Assembly (NCBI RefSeq): GCF_002197845.1
Contig: NZ_NIDE01000014.1
Coordinates: 1,302,001-1,366,000, forward strand
Direction of reading: 5' to 3'
Length of the DNA stretch: 64,000 nucleotides
Source of the DNA: Fimbriiglobus ruber
GTDB taxonomy: Bacteria; Planctomycetota; Planctomycetia; Gemmatales; Gemmataceae
Positions 38,789-46,366 of this stretch are shown piece after piece. The stretch's first letter is position 1; each line of letters opens with the position of its first letter. The position numbers and the translations under genes are program-made. The notes below the pieces were generated by a model that had not been told where the DNA came from, ran no database searches, and worked only from the letters and a program-made list of their open reading frames with translations.

Positions 38789-39238
38789 TGGCGCTTCTCG
38801 ATACGGGTCCGAACATTCATCTAGAGTAACGAGAGCCCCCGAGCGACATGACGATTCCGATCAGTCCCGATTTTTTCCGGTCGGGTGTAACGGCAAAGGG
38901 AACTAATCGGGCAGGGTAAAGGCGGCGTGGTGTCATCAGGTGCTGTGTCAGGAAACGGTCAAGTTACGTTGTGAAATTCCAGAAAACCGGCCTCTCTGTC
39001 GGCCGAAAAGGCTGCGACCTGAAAAAACGCTTGGGATTCTTAAATCGAGTAATAGCCTGTTTTTGCGAATTCCGGACTCTGGCCCGCTGACTTGGGCTGC
39101 AAAAGGGTCTTTGGTTAAAACCCCGCCATTTGATTTGCCTCCCCTGAACACAACCCGATCTCACTGCGAAATATGCTGAAAGAGATCTCCGCCGGTTAAT
39201 GTACTTATCGGTACACAAGTCGACTCAAGGAGACGGTC
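38789..39238. other. Intergenic region between the sigma fusion and the SDR gene
   Basis: Divergent promoters expected. A lower-GC stretch (about 38940-39220) holds no supported gene. The SDR ribosome site (aaggag) lies just before 39239. Confidence 0.5.
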
Positions 39239-39991
39239 ATGTCCAAGAAACTGCAAGGCAAAGTCGCGGTCGTTACGGGTGCGTCCAAGGGGATCGGGGC
39301 CTCGATCGCCCAGCATTTGGCGGCCGCGGGGGCGGGCGTCGTGGTCAACTACGCGTCCAGCAAGGAAGGAGCGGACCGCGTCGTCGGCGAGATCACGAAG
39401 GCCGGCGGGAAGGCGATCGCGGTCAAAGCCGACCTGTCCAACCCCGCGGATATTCAGCACCTGTTCGTCGAAGCAAAGAAAGCGTTCGGCCGGCTCGACA
39501 TCCTCGTCAACAACGCCGGCGTCTACGAGTTCGCCCCGCTGGAAGCGATCACGCCCGAACACTTCCACAAGATGTTCAACCTGAACGTCCTCGGCCTGAT
39601 CCTCGCGACCCAGGAAGCCGCCAAGAGTTTCGGCCCCGGCGGCGGCAGCGTCATCAACATTAGCTCCGTCGTCTCTTCCGCGACGCCGGCGATGACCACC
39701 GTGTACACCGCCACCAAGGGCGCCGTCGACGCCGTCACCCGCACGCTGGCCAAGGAACTCGGGCCGAAAAAGATCCGCGTGAACGCGATCAACCCGGGCA
39801 TGGTCGAGACCGAGGGGGTTCATGCGGCCGGCCTGTCCGACAGTGACATGCGCAAGCAGTACGAGGCGCAGGCCCCGCTCGGTCGGATCGGCCAACCGCA
39901 AGACATCGCCCCGGCTGCCGTCTTCCTGGCGTCCGACGATTCGGCCTGGCTCACCGGCGAGACCATCCTCATCGCGGGCGGCTATCGGTAA
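39239..39991 (+). CDS. Short-chain dehydrogenase/reductase
   Basis: A 250-aa NAD(P)-dependent oxidoreductase of the classical SDR type. The cofactor motif TGASKGIG is at residues 13-20, the NNAG motif at 91-94, the catalytic Ser near 143 (NISSVV), and Tyr156 and Lys160 in VYTATKG. The C-terminus (ETILIAGGYR) is that of 3-oxoacyl-ACP reductase/glucose-1-dehydrogenase-like members. Substrate is not predictable from sequence. The ATG at 39239 has an AAGGAG site. A GC-rich hairpin after the stop supports a single-gene transcript. Confidence 0.92.
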   Translation: MSKKLQGKVAVVTGASKGIGASIAQHLAAAGAGVVVNYASSKEGADRVVGEITKAGGKAIAVKADLSNPADIQHLFVEAKKAFGRLDILVNNAGVYEFAPLEAITPEHFHKMFNLNVLGLILATQEAAKSFGPGGGSVINISSVVSSATPAMTTVYTATKGAVDAVTRTLAKELGPKKIRVNAINPGMVETEGVHAAGLSDSDMRKQYEAQAPLGRIGQPQDIAPAAVFLASDDSAWLTGETILIAGGYR

Positions 39992-40039
39992 TGACGGGGA
40001 AGGGATAGCTCGCATCATCGGCGACGGGAACTCCGGGCT

Positions 40040-40062
40040 CCCCTCTCCGTTTCGGAGAGGGG
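40040..40062 (+). terminator. 10-bp hairpin after the SDR gene
   Basis: cccctctccg at 40040-40049 pairs with cggagagggg at 40053-40062 around a 3-base loop, about 50 bases past the stop. Confidence 0.7.
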
Positions 40063-40203
40063 CCGGGGGTGAGGTCGCGAGTCCCACTGGACTGATACCC
40101 AACATTTCCCTTGATTGGTTCAAGAGTAAACAACAAATCCGATCGCCGGCTCTCGGTTAGAGTACATCTGGTTCCGGTGTCCTTTTCTCCCCGAGGGTCG
40201 GTC

Positions 40204-41391
40204 ATGCGAGCGCTTCTCGTCGCCGGTTTGTGTCTGTCGGCCGCGGTTGTCTTCTTCTCTGCCGCGGGCGGTGCCGAACCCACCGCGCCGCCTGCCTCGC
40301 CGAACCGGCTCGTGGTCCACGAGTGGGGCACGTTCACCAGCTTTTCCGGGTCGGACGGCGTGCCCGTCGGGTTTCAGCCCAACAACTCCGACCTGCCCGA
40401 CTTCGTTTACCGCCAGGAAGACCCGGGCTCGAAGGTGAACCTCCTCCGTGCCCGCGGGACGGTCAGCCTGGAAACCCCGGTCATCTACCTGTACGCGGAC
40501 CGGGAAACCCGGGCGTCGGTCCGGGTTGTTTTCCCCAAAGGGTGGATCACGGAATGGTATCCATTCGCCGCTTTGCCCCCCAAATTGGACGAGACGCAAT
40601 CCATCCGGTGGGACGTCCGCGCGCTCACCGGCCGCACGGTCGCGTTCCCACAGGGCAGGGAGAGCGATGTCTATTTCCACGCCCGTGCGACGAACGCGGA
40701 CCCACTCGAAGCCGACGTCGCCCTCCCCAACAACCAACAGACTAATGCGCTCCGCGGGGCGACACTCGTCCAGCGGGAAAAGTTCCTGTTCTACCGCGGC
40801 GTCGGCACGTTCCCGCCGCCCGTTACGTTGCGGGCTCTGGGTCAGGGGCGAGTCCGCGTAACGAATCCGGGCCGCGGGGCCGTCGGCGGACTGGTGCTGG
40901 CAACCGTTCGCGACAAGAAGGTGGGCTTCCGGACGATCGGCGAACTGGCCGCAGGCGCGGAAACGGTGGTGGCGATCGCCGACGCCACCGGCCGGCCGGC
41001 CGACCTGGGCGACGTGATGGTGAAAGAATTGACCGTGTCGGGGCTTTACCCGGCCGAGGCGCGGGCGATGGTCAAAACCTGGTCGGCGGCGTGGTTCGGC
41101 GAAGACGGCACCCGGCTCCTGTACCTCGTCCCACGGGCGCGGACCGACGAACTGCTGCCGCTGACCGTCGAGCCGAGGCCGACCGAGGTCGTCCGCGTCC
41201 TCGTCGGCCGGCACGACTTCCTGACGCCCGAGCAGGAGGTGAGCACCGACCAGCACCTCGCCCGGGCGCGGGCGGCGCGGGCCGAGCTGGATGCGGCGGA
41301 GAAAGAGTTGCAAGCGCTTGGCCGCTTCTCCCCCGAAGCCCGCGCTCTGGCTGAAAAGCGGCACGCGGCCATCAGCACGTTGCGCCGGTGA
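40204..41391 (+). CDS. Secreted conserved planctomycete protein
   Basis: A 395-aa protein from ATG 40204, with a signal peptide (ends near AAGGAEP) followed by the striking segment LVVHEWGTFTSFSGSDGVPV. This HEWGTFTS beginning is common among planctomycete exported proteins of unknown function. The middle has alternating strands (VSLETPVIYLYADRE, ASVRVVFPKGWITEWYP), and the last 60 residues are a charged helix (ARAARAELDAAEKELQALGR). No catalytic motif recognised. It lies 110-120 bases before an alpha/beta hydrolase gene on the same strand, which may share its transcript. Confidence 0.78.
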   Translation: MRALLVAGLCLSAAVVFFSAAGGAEPTAPPASPNRLVVHEWGTFTSFSGSDGVPVGFQPNNSDLPDFVYRQEDPGSKVNLLRARGTVSLETPVIYLYADRETRASVRVVFPKGWITEWYPFAALPPKLDETQSIRWDVRALTGRTVAFPQGRESDVYFHARATNADPLEADVALPNNQQTNALRGATLVQREKFLFYRGVGTFPPPVTLRALGQGRVRVTNPGRGAVGGLVLATVRDKKVGFRTIGELAAGAETVVAIADATGRPADLGDVMVKELTVSGLYPAEARAMVKTWSAAWFGEDGTRLLYLVPRARTDELLPLTVEPRPTEVVRVLVGRHDFLTPEQEVSTDQHLARARAARAELDAAEKELQALGRFSPEARALAEKRHAAISTLRR

Positions 41392-41421
41392 GCGGGTGTT
41401 GCCGTCCGCGGAGCCAGTTCG

Positions 41422-42309
41422 TTGATTGAAGGCGTGGAACTTGTCACGTTATTGGTGAGTGAAAGCGAGCGGCGGTACCTGCTGTACCGCCCGCCCGGCG
41501 CGGCCGACGGGGAGCCGCGGCCGGCCATCGTCTTCCTGCACGGGACTGGCGGGACGGCGGACTGGGCCGACGGTGAAACCGGCTGGTCGGCCGCCGCGGC
41601 GCGGGAGAACTTCATCCTCGCGATACCCGAAGGTGCGCCCCCGGACCCCGCGAAGCCGCCCAAGTTCCTGACCAACCCGCCCCGCTGGAATGACGGCTCG
41701 ACGCGGCCGAACGACCCGCTCCACTCGAACGCCCGCGACGTCGAATTCCTCACCGCGGTCATCGCAGACATCATCCATCGTGGTCCTGTCGACCCTCTCC
41801 GGGTTTCCGTGACCGGCTTCTCGAACGGCGCCGGCATGACCTTCCGGCTCGCGGCCGAGCGGGCGGAACTCCTGGCCGCGGTCGTACCTGTAGCCGGGCA
41901 CTGCTGGGTGCCGGACCCCCGGCCCGCCGTCCCGGTGCCGACGCTTTACATCATCGGCGACGCCGACCCGCTCATCCCGCTTCATGGCGGGACGATCCGC
42001 ATTCCCTGGGGCGGGCGGTTGGTCCGCCGGCCCACGGTGACGGAGACGCTGGAAAAGTGGGCTCACGCGATCGGGTGTTCGCCGGTGTCGGAAATCGTGT
42101 CCGACGCGCACGGCATCCGTGAGGAGCGCTACCCGTCGGCCTCTTCGTCGGTCGGGGCCGAATTCCGTGCCCTGTTCGTCGCCGGCCTGGGCCATCACTG
42201 GCCGGGGGGGAAGGGGCAGCTTAACCCGCGCATCGGCGGCCCGCCGTCCGCCCGCCTCGATGCGACTGCCAGGATCTGGGCCTTTTTCCAGGATCAAAGA
42301 CGGGTGTAG
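41422..42309 (+). CDS. Alpha/beta hydrolase, polyhydroxybutyrate-depolymerase/LpqC-like
   Basis: A 295-aa serine hydrolase. The oxyanion region FLHGTGGTADWADG is followed by the nucleophile elbow GFSNGAGM (Ser), an acidic residue in IIGDADPLIPLHGG and a His in GLGHHWPGGKG, giving a full triad. The overall plan is that of the esterase D/feruloyl-esterase/PHB-depolymerase group (LpqC type). The N-terminus starts near a TTG at 41422, 30 bases after the stop of the upstream gene; GTG starts slightly downstream are possible. Substrate unknown. No signal peptide, so cytoplasmic or secreted by another route. Confidence 0.85.
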   Translation: MIEGVELVTLLVSESERRYLLYRPPGAADGEPRPAIVFLHGTGGTADWADGETGWSAAAARENFILAIPEGAPPDPAKPPKFLTNPPRWNDGSTRPNDPLHSNARDVEFLTAVIADIIHRGPVDPLRVSVTGFSNGAGMTFRLAAERAELLAAVVPVAGHCWVPDPRPAVPVPTLYIIGDADPLIPLHGGTIRIPWGGRLVRRPTVTETLEKWAHAIGCSPVSEIVSDAHGIREERYPSASSSVGAEFRALFVAGLGHHWPGGKGQLNPRIGGPPSARLDATARIWAFFQDQRRV

Positions 42310-42318
42310 TTGCCACTC

Positions 42319-42840
42319 TCACATCGTTCCGCGCAGCTTTTCCCACCCCATTCGAATCGAGTTGAACGCCAGTTCGTCCGGGTCGACGTCGGCCACGCGG
42401 CGCCAGTCGAGGGCGGCCACGCCGTCCAGCGGTCGGGCGGCCGCCGGGTCGAGCGCGCGGGCGGTGAAGATCAGGTCGACCACCGGGTACGTCACGTCGC
42501 GGTACAAGTAGTTGTTGAGCGACGATCCGATGAAAACGAGATCGGCGATTTCCAGGCCGGTTTCTTCGAGGACTTCCCGGCGGAGTCCGTCTTCGGCCGT
42601 CTCGTTGAAGTCGATGAACCCGCCGGGGATGGCGAGCTTGCCCTTGGCCGGTTCGTGCGCCCGGCGGAGGAAGAGTGCCCGGCCGGCCTCGTCGAACAGG
42701 AACGCGCCGGCCGCGACCGCCGGGTTAAAGAAGAACGTGAGCCCGCACGCGGCACACTCGAACGGACTCGCCCCGACCGACCCGGAGGTTGCTGCCCCGC
42801 AGCGCGGGCAATAGCGGAACAAGTCGCGTGGGTACATCAC
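42319..42840 (-). CDS. Nudix hydrolase with N-terminal zinc ribbon
   Basis: A 173-aa pyrophosphohydrolase. An N-terminal zinc ribbon (CPRCG ... CAACG) is followed by the Nudix box GGFIDFNETAEDGLRREV (with EETGL to finish), Gly-x5-Glu-x7-REUxEExGU complete. The zinc-ribbon plus Nudix order is found in NudC-like and NADH/NTP-cleaning enzymes; substrate is not fixed. Convergent with the hydrolase gene at a short distance. Start at ATG 42840 or the next codon (42837). Confidence 0.92.
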   Translation of the reverse strand: MMYPRDLFRYCPRCGAATSGSVGASPFECAACGLTFFFNPAVAAGAFLFDEAGRALFLRRAHEPAKGKLAIPGGFIDFNETAEDGLRREVLEETGLEIADLVFIGSSLNNYLYRDVTYPVVDLIFTARALDPAAARPLDGVAALDWRRVADVDPDELAFNSIRMGWEKLRGTM

Positions 42841-42891
42841 GTCTCGGGTTCGTGAGAAAGAGACTCGGCACGGTCGGGAAGGAGACGCTTG

Positions 42892-43311
42892 TCACTCCGG
42901 TTCGGAAGCCGGCGGGTGGGAGAGGTGACCCGATCGCTGTCGTCCTATGAAACTTTCGCGCCACTCATTCAACCATACGGGCTCAGTATACTCGGGCAAA
43001 ACTTCCAGAGCTTCATCCCACAAGCCGGCGGCAGTCAGAAACCGGGCACAGATGGGGTCCACCGTCGCGCCGCATGAGCCCAGAAAATAAGCCGCGAACG
43101 TCAGGGGCCATCGGACGTCAAAGCGGCCGGAAGCAAGTAAGGCGTCGAACGCCGCCGTGGGGAAGTGCGTGCAGTAGGAGATTGCCCGAGCGATTTCGGG
43201 CCACGGGTCGGACCCCGTGCGGACTCGTTTGCACAAGGTCGCGCCACCGGGCATCCCGCGCAAGCGCGGTTCGATCTCCGACCAGGATTCGGGCAGTTTC
43301 GCCATTCGCAT
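42892..43311 (-). CDS. Unknown protein
   Basis: A 139-aa soluble protein with mainly helical segments (SWSEIEPRLRGMPGGATLCK, then AISYCTHFPTAAFDALLAS). The C-terminal tail is polar. No family recognised, and codon use is ordinary for this genome. Same strand as the next gene upstream (43366-43848), 54 bases away, so they could be co-transcribed. Confidence 0.55.
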   Translation of the reverse strand: MRMAKLPESWSEIEPRLRGMPGGATLCKRVRTGSDPWPEIARAISYCTHFPTAAFDALLASGRFDVRWPLTFAAYFLGSCGATVDPICARFLTAAGLWDEALEVLPEYTEPVWLNEWRESFIGRQRSGHLSHPPASEPE

Positions 43312-43365
43312 GGCTCCTCGGTCGGCAGGATCAACCTGTGTACGACGGGATATCGGTATTCCGCC

Positions 43366-43848
43366 TTACTTCCGTTCGCGCACGCGGTGCGGCGACCGGA
43401 ACGGTTCGACGAACAGTCCTACCCGCCGGGCCAGTCGCTTCGCCGCGGGACATGCCCACGGTACCCCGACGTACATATAGTAGTCATATCCGAAATGAAC
43501 GAACGCCTCCGGCCCTTCCAGCCGGCACCAGAATTTCGCGCGAAGAACTTGCCCGATCACCTCTCCGATTTGGCCCAGCGGAAGTGCGTTACCCTCCCCA
43601 AACGCTAGCTGAACGTTGCCGTAATTCTCCAGCCCGACGACCGTCATAGCCGACACTCCGGCTTCGAGAAGGAAGCCAATGACGGCCACGACGTAAGCCC
43701 CCTCGACACGCTGGTACTCCTCGCGGGTGAGGACCACGCCGTCGAACACCCGGCCGACTTGGCACTCCGAAAACCACTCGTCCCGAGTGTACGAGCCGCG
43801 AGCGTCGCGGAACGCGGGATCGTATTTCGTAACCCGGTATTCGCGCAT
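43366..43848 (-). CDS. Unknown conserved protein
   Basis: A 160-aa protein beginning MREYRVTKYDPAFRDARGSY, followed by TRDEWFSECQVG. The MREYRVTKYDP...GxYxxxEW beginning is shared by a family I remember from many bacterial phyla, without known function. The rest has a YVVAVIGFLLEAGVSAMTVV hydrophobic helix, then FHFGYDYYMYVGVP-type strand. May be a small binding or immunity-type protein; this is inference. Its start ATG at 43848 lies just before the insertion sequence. Confidence 0.65.
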   Translation of the reverse strand: MREYRVTKYDPAFRDARGSYTRDEWFSECQVGRVFDGVVLTREEYQRVEGAYVVAVIGFLLEAGVSAMTVVGLENYGNVQLAFGEGNALPLGQIGEVIGQVLRAKFWCRLEGPEAFVHFGYDYYMYVGVPWACPAAKRLARRVGLFVEPFRSPHRVRERK

Positions 43849-43870
43849 CAGTACTTTCCAATTGAGCTAG

Positions 43871-43940
43871 GGAACACAGGCTCCGTTCGGTAAAGGGGTT
43901 GTGTCACGCAATCACCCTCCACGGAAGGAGCCCGTGTTCC
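43871..43940 (+). promoter_or_regulatory. Hairpin in front of the transposase start
   Basis: ggaacacaggctcc (43871-43884) pairs with ggagcccgtgttcc (43927-43940) over 14 bases with one mismatch. The right arm ends directly at the ATG at 43941 and overlaps the ribosome site, so folding could limit transposase translation. Confidence 0.55.
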
Positions 43941-45150
43941 ATGGGAGTGTATACCCGGTTGTCGCCTCGTGTCATCCCCAACGAGGTGTTCGCGGCCGCC
44001 GCCGAGCATTGCCAAACCGTTTTCGCGTTCGGTGATGCGGTGGTCTGCACGGCCGCCATGCTCTGGACGGTCCTGGTGTGGGCGGCGGCTCGCACCGCGT
44101 CGTTATCCCGTGCCGTCCACCGACTGTACCCCGGAACCCACGACCAGACGTTCTGGAACCTCCTCCGGGTCCACCTGCCCCGGCAGGTACCGGCTCTCGA
44201 ACGACGACTCAACCGGTTGCTTCGGCTCCCCGCCCTGTTGCCCCGATTGGCCGGTCGGGCGGTCACCCTGGCGGTCGATTACCATGCCATCCCGTACTAC
44301 GGCGCCCCAAAAAAAAGTGCCCGCCAACTCCGCCGCGGCAAACCCGACCGCGGGACCACCAAGTTCCATACGTATGCCACCGTGTGTGTCGTCGTCGCCG
44401 GTTGGCGGTACACGTTGGCCCTGACCTGGGTCCGCGCCAAGGAGACGCCGACCGACGTTCTCGAGCGCCTGTGGGCCGAGGTGGCGGCCAGCGGGATTGT
44501 GTGCAAGACGGCTCTCCTCGACCGCTACTTCTTCACCGTGCCGGTGATGGCGTGGCTCCAGGATCACAATCTCCCGTTCATCATCCCGGTGGTCATGCGG
44601 GGCCGCAAACCCAAGCGGGGCCGCAAGGCCAAGGGGATGCGCGCGTGCCGGAACTGGAAGGCGGGCTCGTACCCGTACACCCACCGGGCGGGGAAGGACG
44701 CGGTCGACATCCGGTTGGTCGTGACGTACAAGTCGTATCGCCGCCACCGCACGAAGACGCGGCACACGAAGAAGCTGTTCTTCGCGACCTGGAAGGTGCG
44801 ATTGTCTCCGGTCGATGTCCGCGAGACGTATCGGACGCGGTTCGGGATCGAAGCCAGCTACCGCCAGTTGAACCACTCCCGGGCTCGGACCTCCTCACGG
44901 GATCCACTGTACCGGTTGTTGCTGGTCGGGCTGTCGCTGTTCTTGCGGAACGTGTGGCAATGGCTGGTCGGGACCGCCCGTCCGTCAAAGACGCATGGCC
45001 GGAAGGCAAACCGACCGGTCGCGGCATCCACACCCCCGCGGTATCAGGATATCCTCGATGACTTCAGCGAGTACCTGTTCCAGCAGTCGCAACATCCAAA
45101 CCCACCATCACATGCGTCGTGACAAAAAATGGAAACTACTGCGCATGTGT
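43897..45150 (+). mobile_element. Insertion sequence with DDE transposase (ISH3/IS4-like)
   Basis: Encloses the transposase gene. Candidate ends share only the word tgtcacg/cgtgaca (43902-43908 and 45117-45123), so exact boundaries and target duplication are not established. Each end also has a nearby hairpin (43871-43940; 45109-45116 with 45142-45149). It sits between two genes and interrupts neither visibly. Confidence 0.6.
43941..45122 (+). CDS. DDE transposase, ISH3/IS4-like
   Basis: A 393-aa transposase. Asp residues at LAVDYHAIPYYG and in KTALLDRYFFT are candidate first and second catalytic positions, and the third (Glu) is in YRTRFGIEASYRQLNHSRAR, followed by TSSRDPLYRLLLVGLSLF. This ending is characteristic of the IS4/ISH3 superfamily. 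The protein looks complete, so the element may be active. ATG 43941 has an aaggag site; an earlier in-frame ATG at 43899 lies within the hairpin region. Base composition resembles the host. Confidence 0.85.
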   Translation: MGVYTRLSPRVIPNEVFAAAAEHCQTVFAFGDAVVCTAAMLWTVLVWAAARTASLSRAVHRLYPGTHDQTFWNLLRVHLPRQVPALERRLNRLLRLPALLPRLAGRAVTLAVDYHAIPYYGAPKKSARQLRRGKPDRGTTKFHTYATVCVVVAGWRYTLALTWVRAKETPTDVLERLWAEVAASGIVCKTALLDRYFFTVPVMAWLQDHNLPFIIPVVMRGRKPKRGRKAKGMRACRNWKAGSYPYTHRAGKDAVDIRLVVTYKSYRRHRTKTRHTKKLFFATWKVRLSPVDVRETYRTRFGIEASYRQLNHSRARTSSRDPLYRLLLVGLSLFLRNVWQWLVGTARPSKTHGRKANRPVAASTPPRYQDILDDFSEYLFQQSQHPNPPSHAS

Positions 45151-45231
45151 TTTCCAGCCGCCTGACGTCATGGCCCGGTTGATCCGGCCGCCAGGAAAGC
45201 AATTCTTCTGTCGGCCGATCCGCATGACTGT

Positions 45232-45780
45232 TCACGTTTGCTCCGACGTGGCGTGATACTCGAACCGGAACGGACACCAGAGCACCTCGGTGAGACAGGC
45301 CCCTTTGATAGTGAACAATGCCAAGCATACCGACTCGCGCACCCATGCGTACTGCGACATACAGCCAGCGATTCCACATCTGCAGATCGTCACCATGCCA
45401 CGGAATTCGTCATCCCGACAGGCTGCGACGAGTGCATTGGGGATCGGCACAAACCGCAGCGGGAGCGGTAACTCCGTCCCGACATTGACGTGCAACGGCT
45501 GCGCGGTCCTCGATTCGGCACGGGCCGCTACCCCGAATAAGTCTTCGCGACACGCGATGAATCGGCCGCCCGCAACACCCGCAAAGTGGGCGTGTTGCAG
45601 AAACCGTTCGATGTCCTCCTGCGGCTCGAATTCAAAGAAAAAATTACTGACGGTCTCATCGTATAGCAGCAAATCGGCGGTCTTCAGGTTGTGAAACGGT
45701 ACCCGTTCGGCGAGCCGCAATTCGGCGGGAGTCACGGGCAAAAGGTTCGTGTTCCGGCGATAACGCATCGTGGTCCGCAT
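45232..45780 (-). CDS. Unknown protein with a CxCxxxxC motif
   Basis: A 182-aa protein. It has FFFEFEPQEDIERFLQHAHF in the middle and CRCGIAGCMSQYAWV toward the C-terminus, a possible small metal-binding loop. No signal peptide or recognised domain. Lies just past the insertion sequence, whose right end is about 80 bases away, and is transcribed toward it. Confidence 0.6.
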   Translation of the reverse strand: MRTTMRYRRNTNLLPVTPAELRLAERVPFHNLKTADLLLYDETVSNFFFEFEPQEDIERFLQHAHFAGVAGGRFIACREDLFGVAARAESRTAQPLHVNVGTELPLPLRFVPIPNALVAACRDDEFRGMVTICRCGIAGCMSQYAWVRESVCLALFTIKGACLTEVLWCPFRFEYHATSEQT

Positions 45781-45866
45781 ACCTCACGGCTTCGAAGGGT
45801 CAAACCTTCCGGCCCGCCGATCACTGGAGCAGTAAAGAACCGCGACCGTCCCTTTGACTCCTCCTC

Positions 45867-46106
45867 TTACCCTATTGCCCCCACGATGATCCCGACCTGA
45901 TTGTCCTCGTTGACCGCGCCGGTACAGACCGGGCAGTCAGTCAGTTTCAATTCGAGGGCGGCCGCGACCAGCCATCCGGCCCCCGCAAGCGCTCGTTCCT
46001 CCTGGTCACATCCTGCGCAGAATTGTGTCTTGCAAGAGGGACAATGGTAAACGGAAAACCCCGTCAGCGTCTGGCGACAACGCGGGCAGCGGTCGAACGT
46101 CTCCAC
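45867..46106 (-). CDS. Small zinc-finger protein
   Basis: A 79-aa protein with four CxxC or similar pairs (CPRC, CPSC, CAGC, CPVC), suggesting two zinc sites or one rubredoxin-like knuckle plus a partial. The remainder is a hydrophobic helix (AGWLVAAALELKLTDC). Function unknown. Confidence 0.68.
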   Translation of the reverse strand: METFDRCPRCRQTLTGFSVYHCPSCKTQFCAGCDQEERALAGAGWLVAAALELKLTDCPVCTGAVNEDNQVGIIVGAIG

Positions 46107-46244
46107 AAAGGCTCCTCAAGTCAGGCGGACCCGCGCGGAAGAAGGAATCCCTTCAGACAGCTGACTTCAACCGCGACGACCAGTGACCCGGTCACATGAT
46201 CCATGACCCGCCGCACGCGTGCAACCGGGTCGCGCCCACGAACA

Positions 46245-46284
46245 GAGAGGGCTCGGGACCGAGGGATCGATCCCGAGCCCTCTC
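46245..46284. promoter_or_regulatory. 14-bp hairpin between two divergent genes
   Basis: Arms 46245-46258 and 46271-46284 match perfectly around a 12-base loop. It lies upstream of the minus-strand zinc-finger gene and of the TPR gene at 46367, so it may be an operator or a leader structure. Confidence 0.6.
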
Positions 46285-46366
46285 GCAAGATTGCTCACAG
46301 CAGCCTTCGCGAGTATGCTCTGATGGTCCTCTCGCCGCCATACTTGTCACCTTCCGGGAGCGACCG

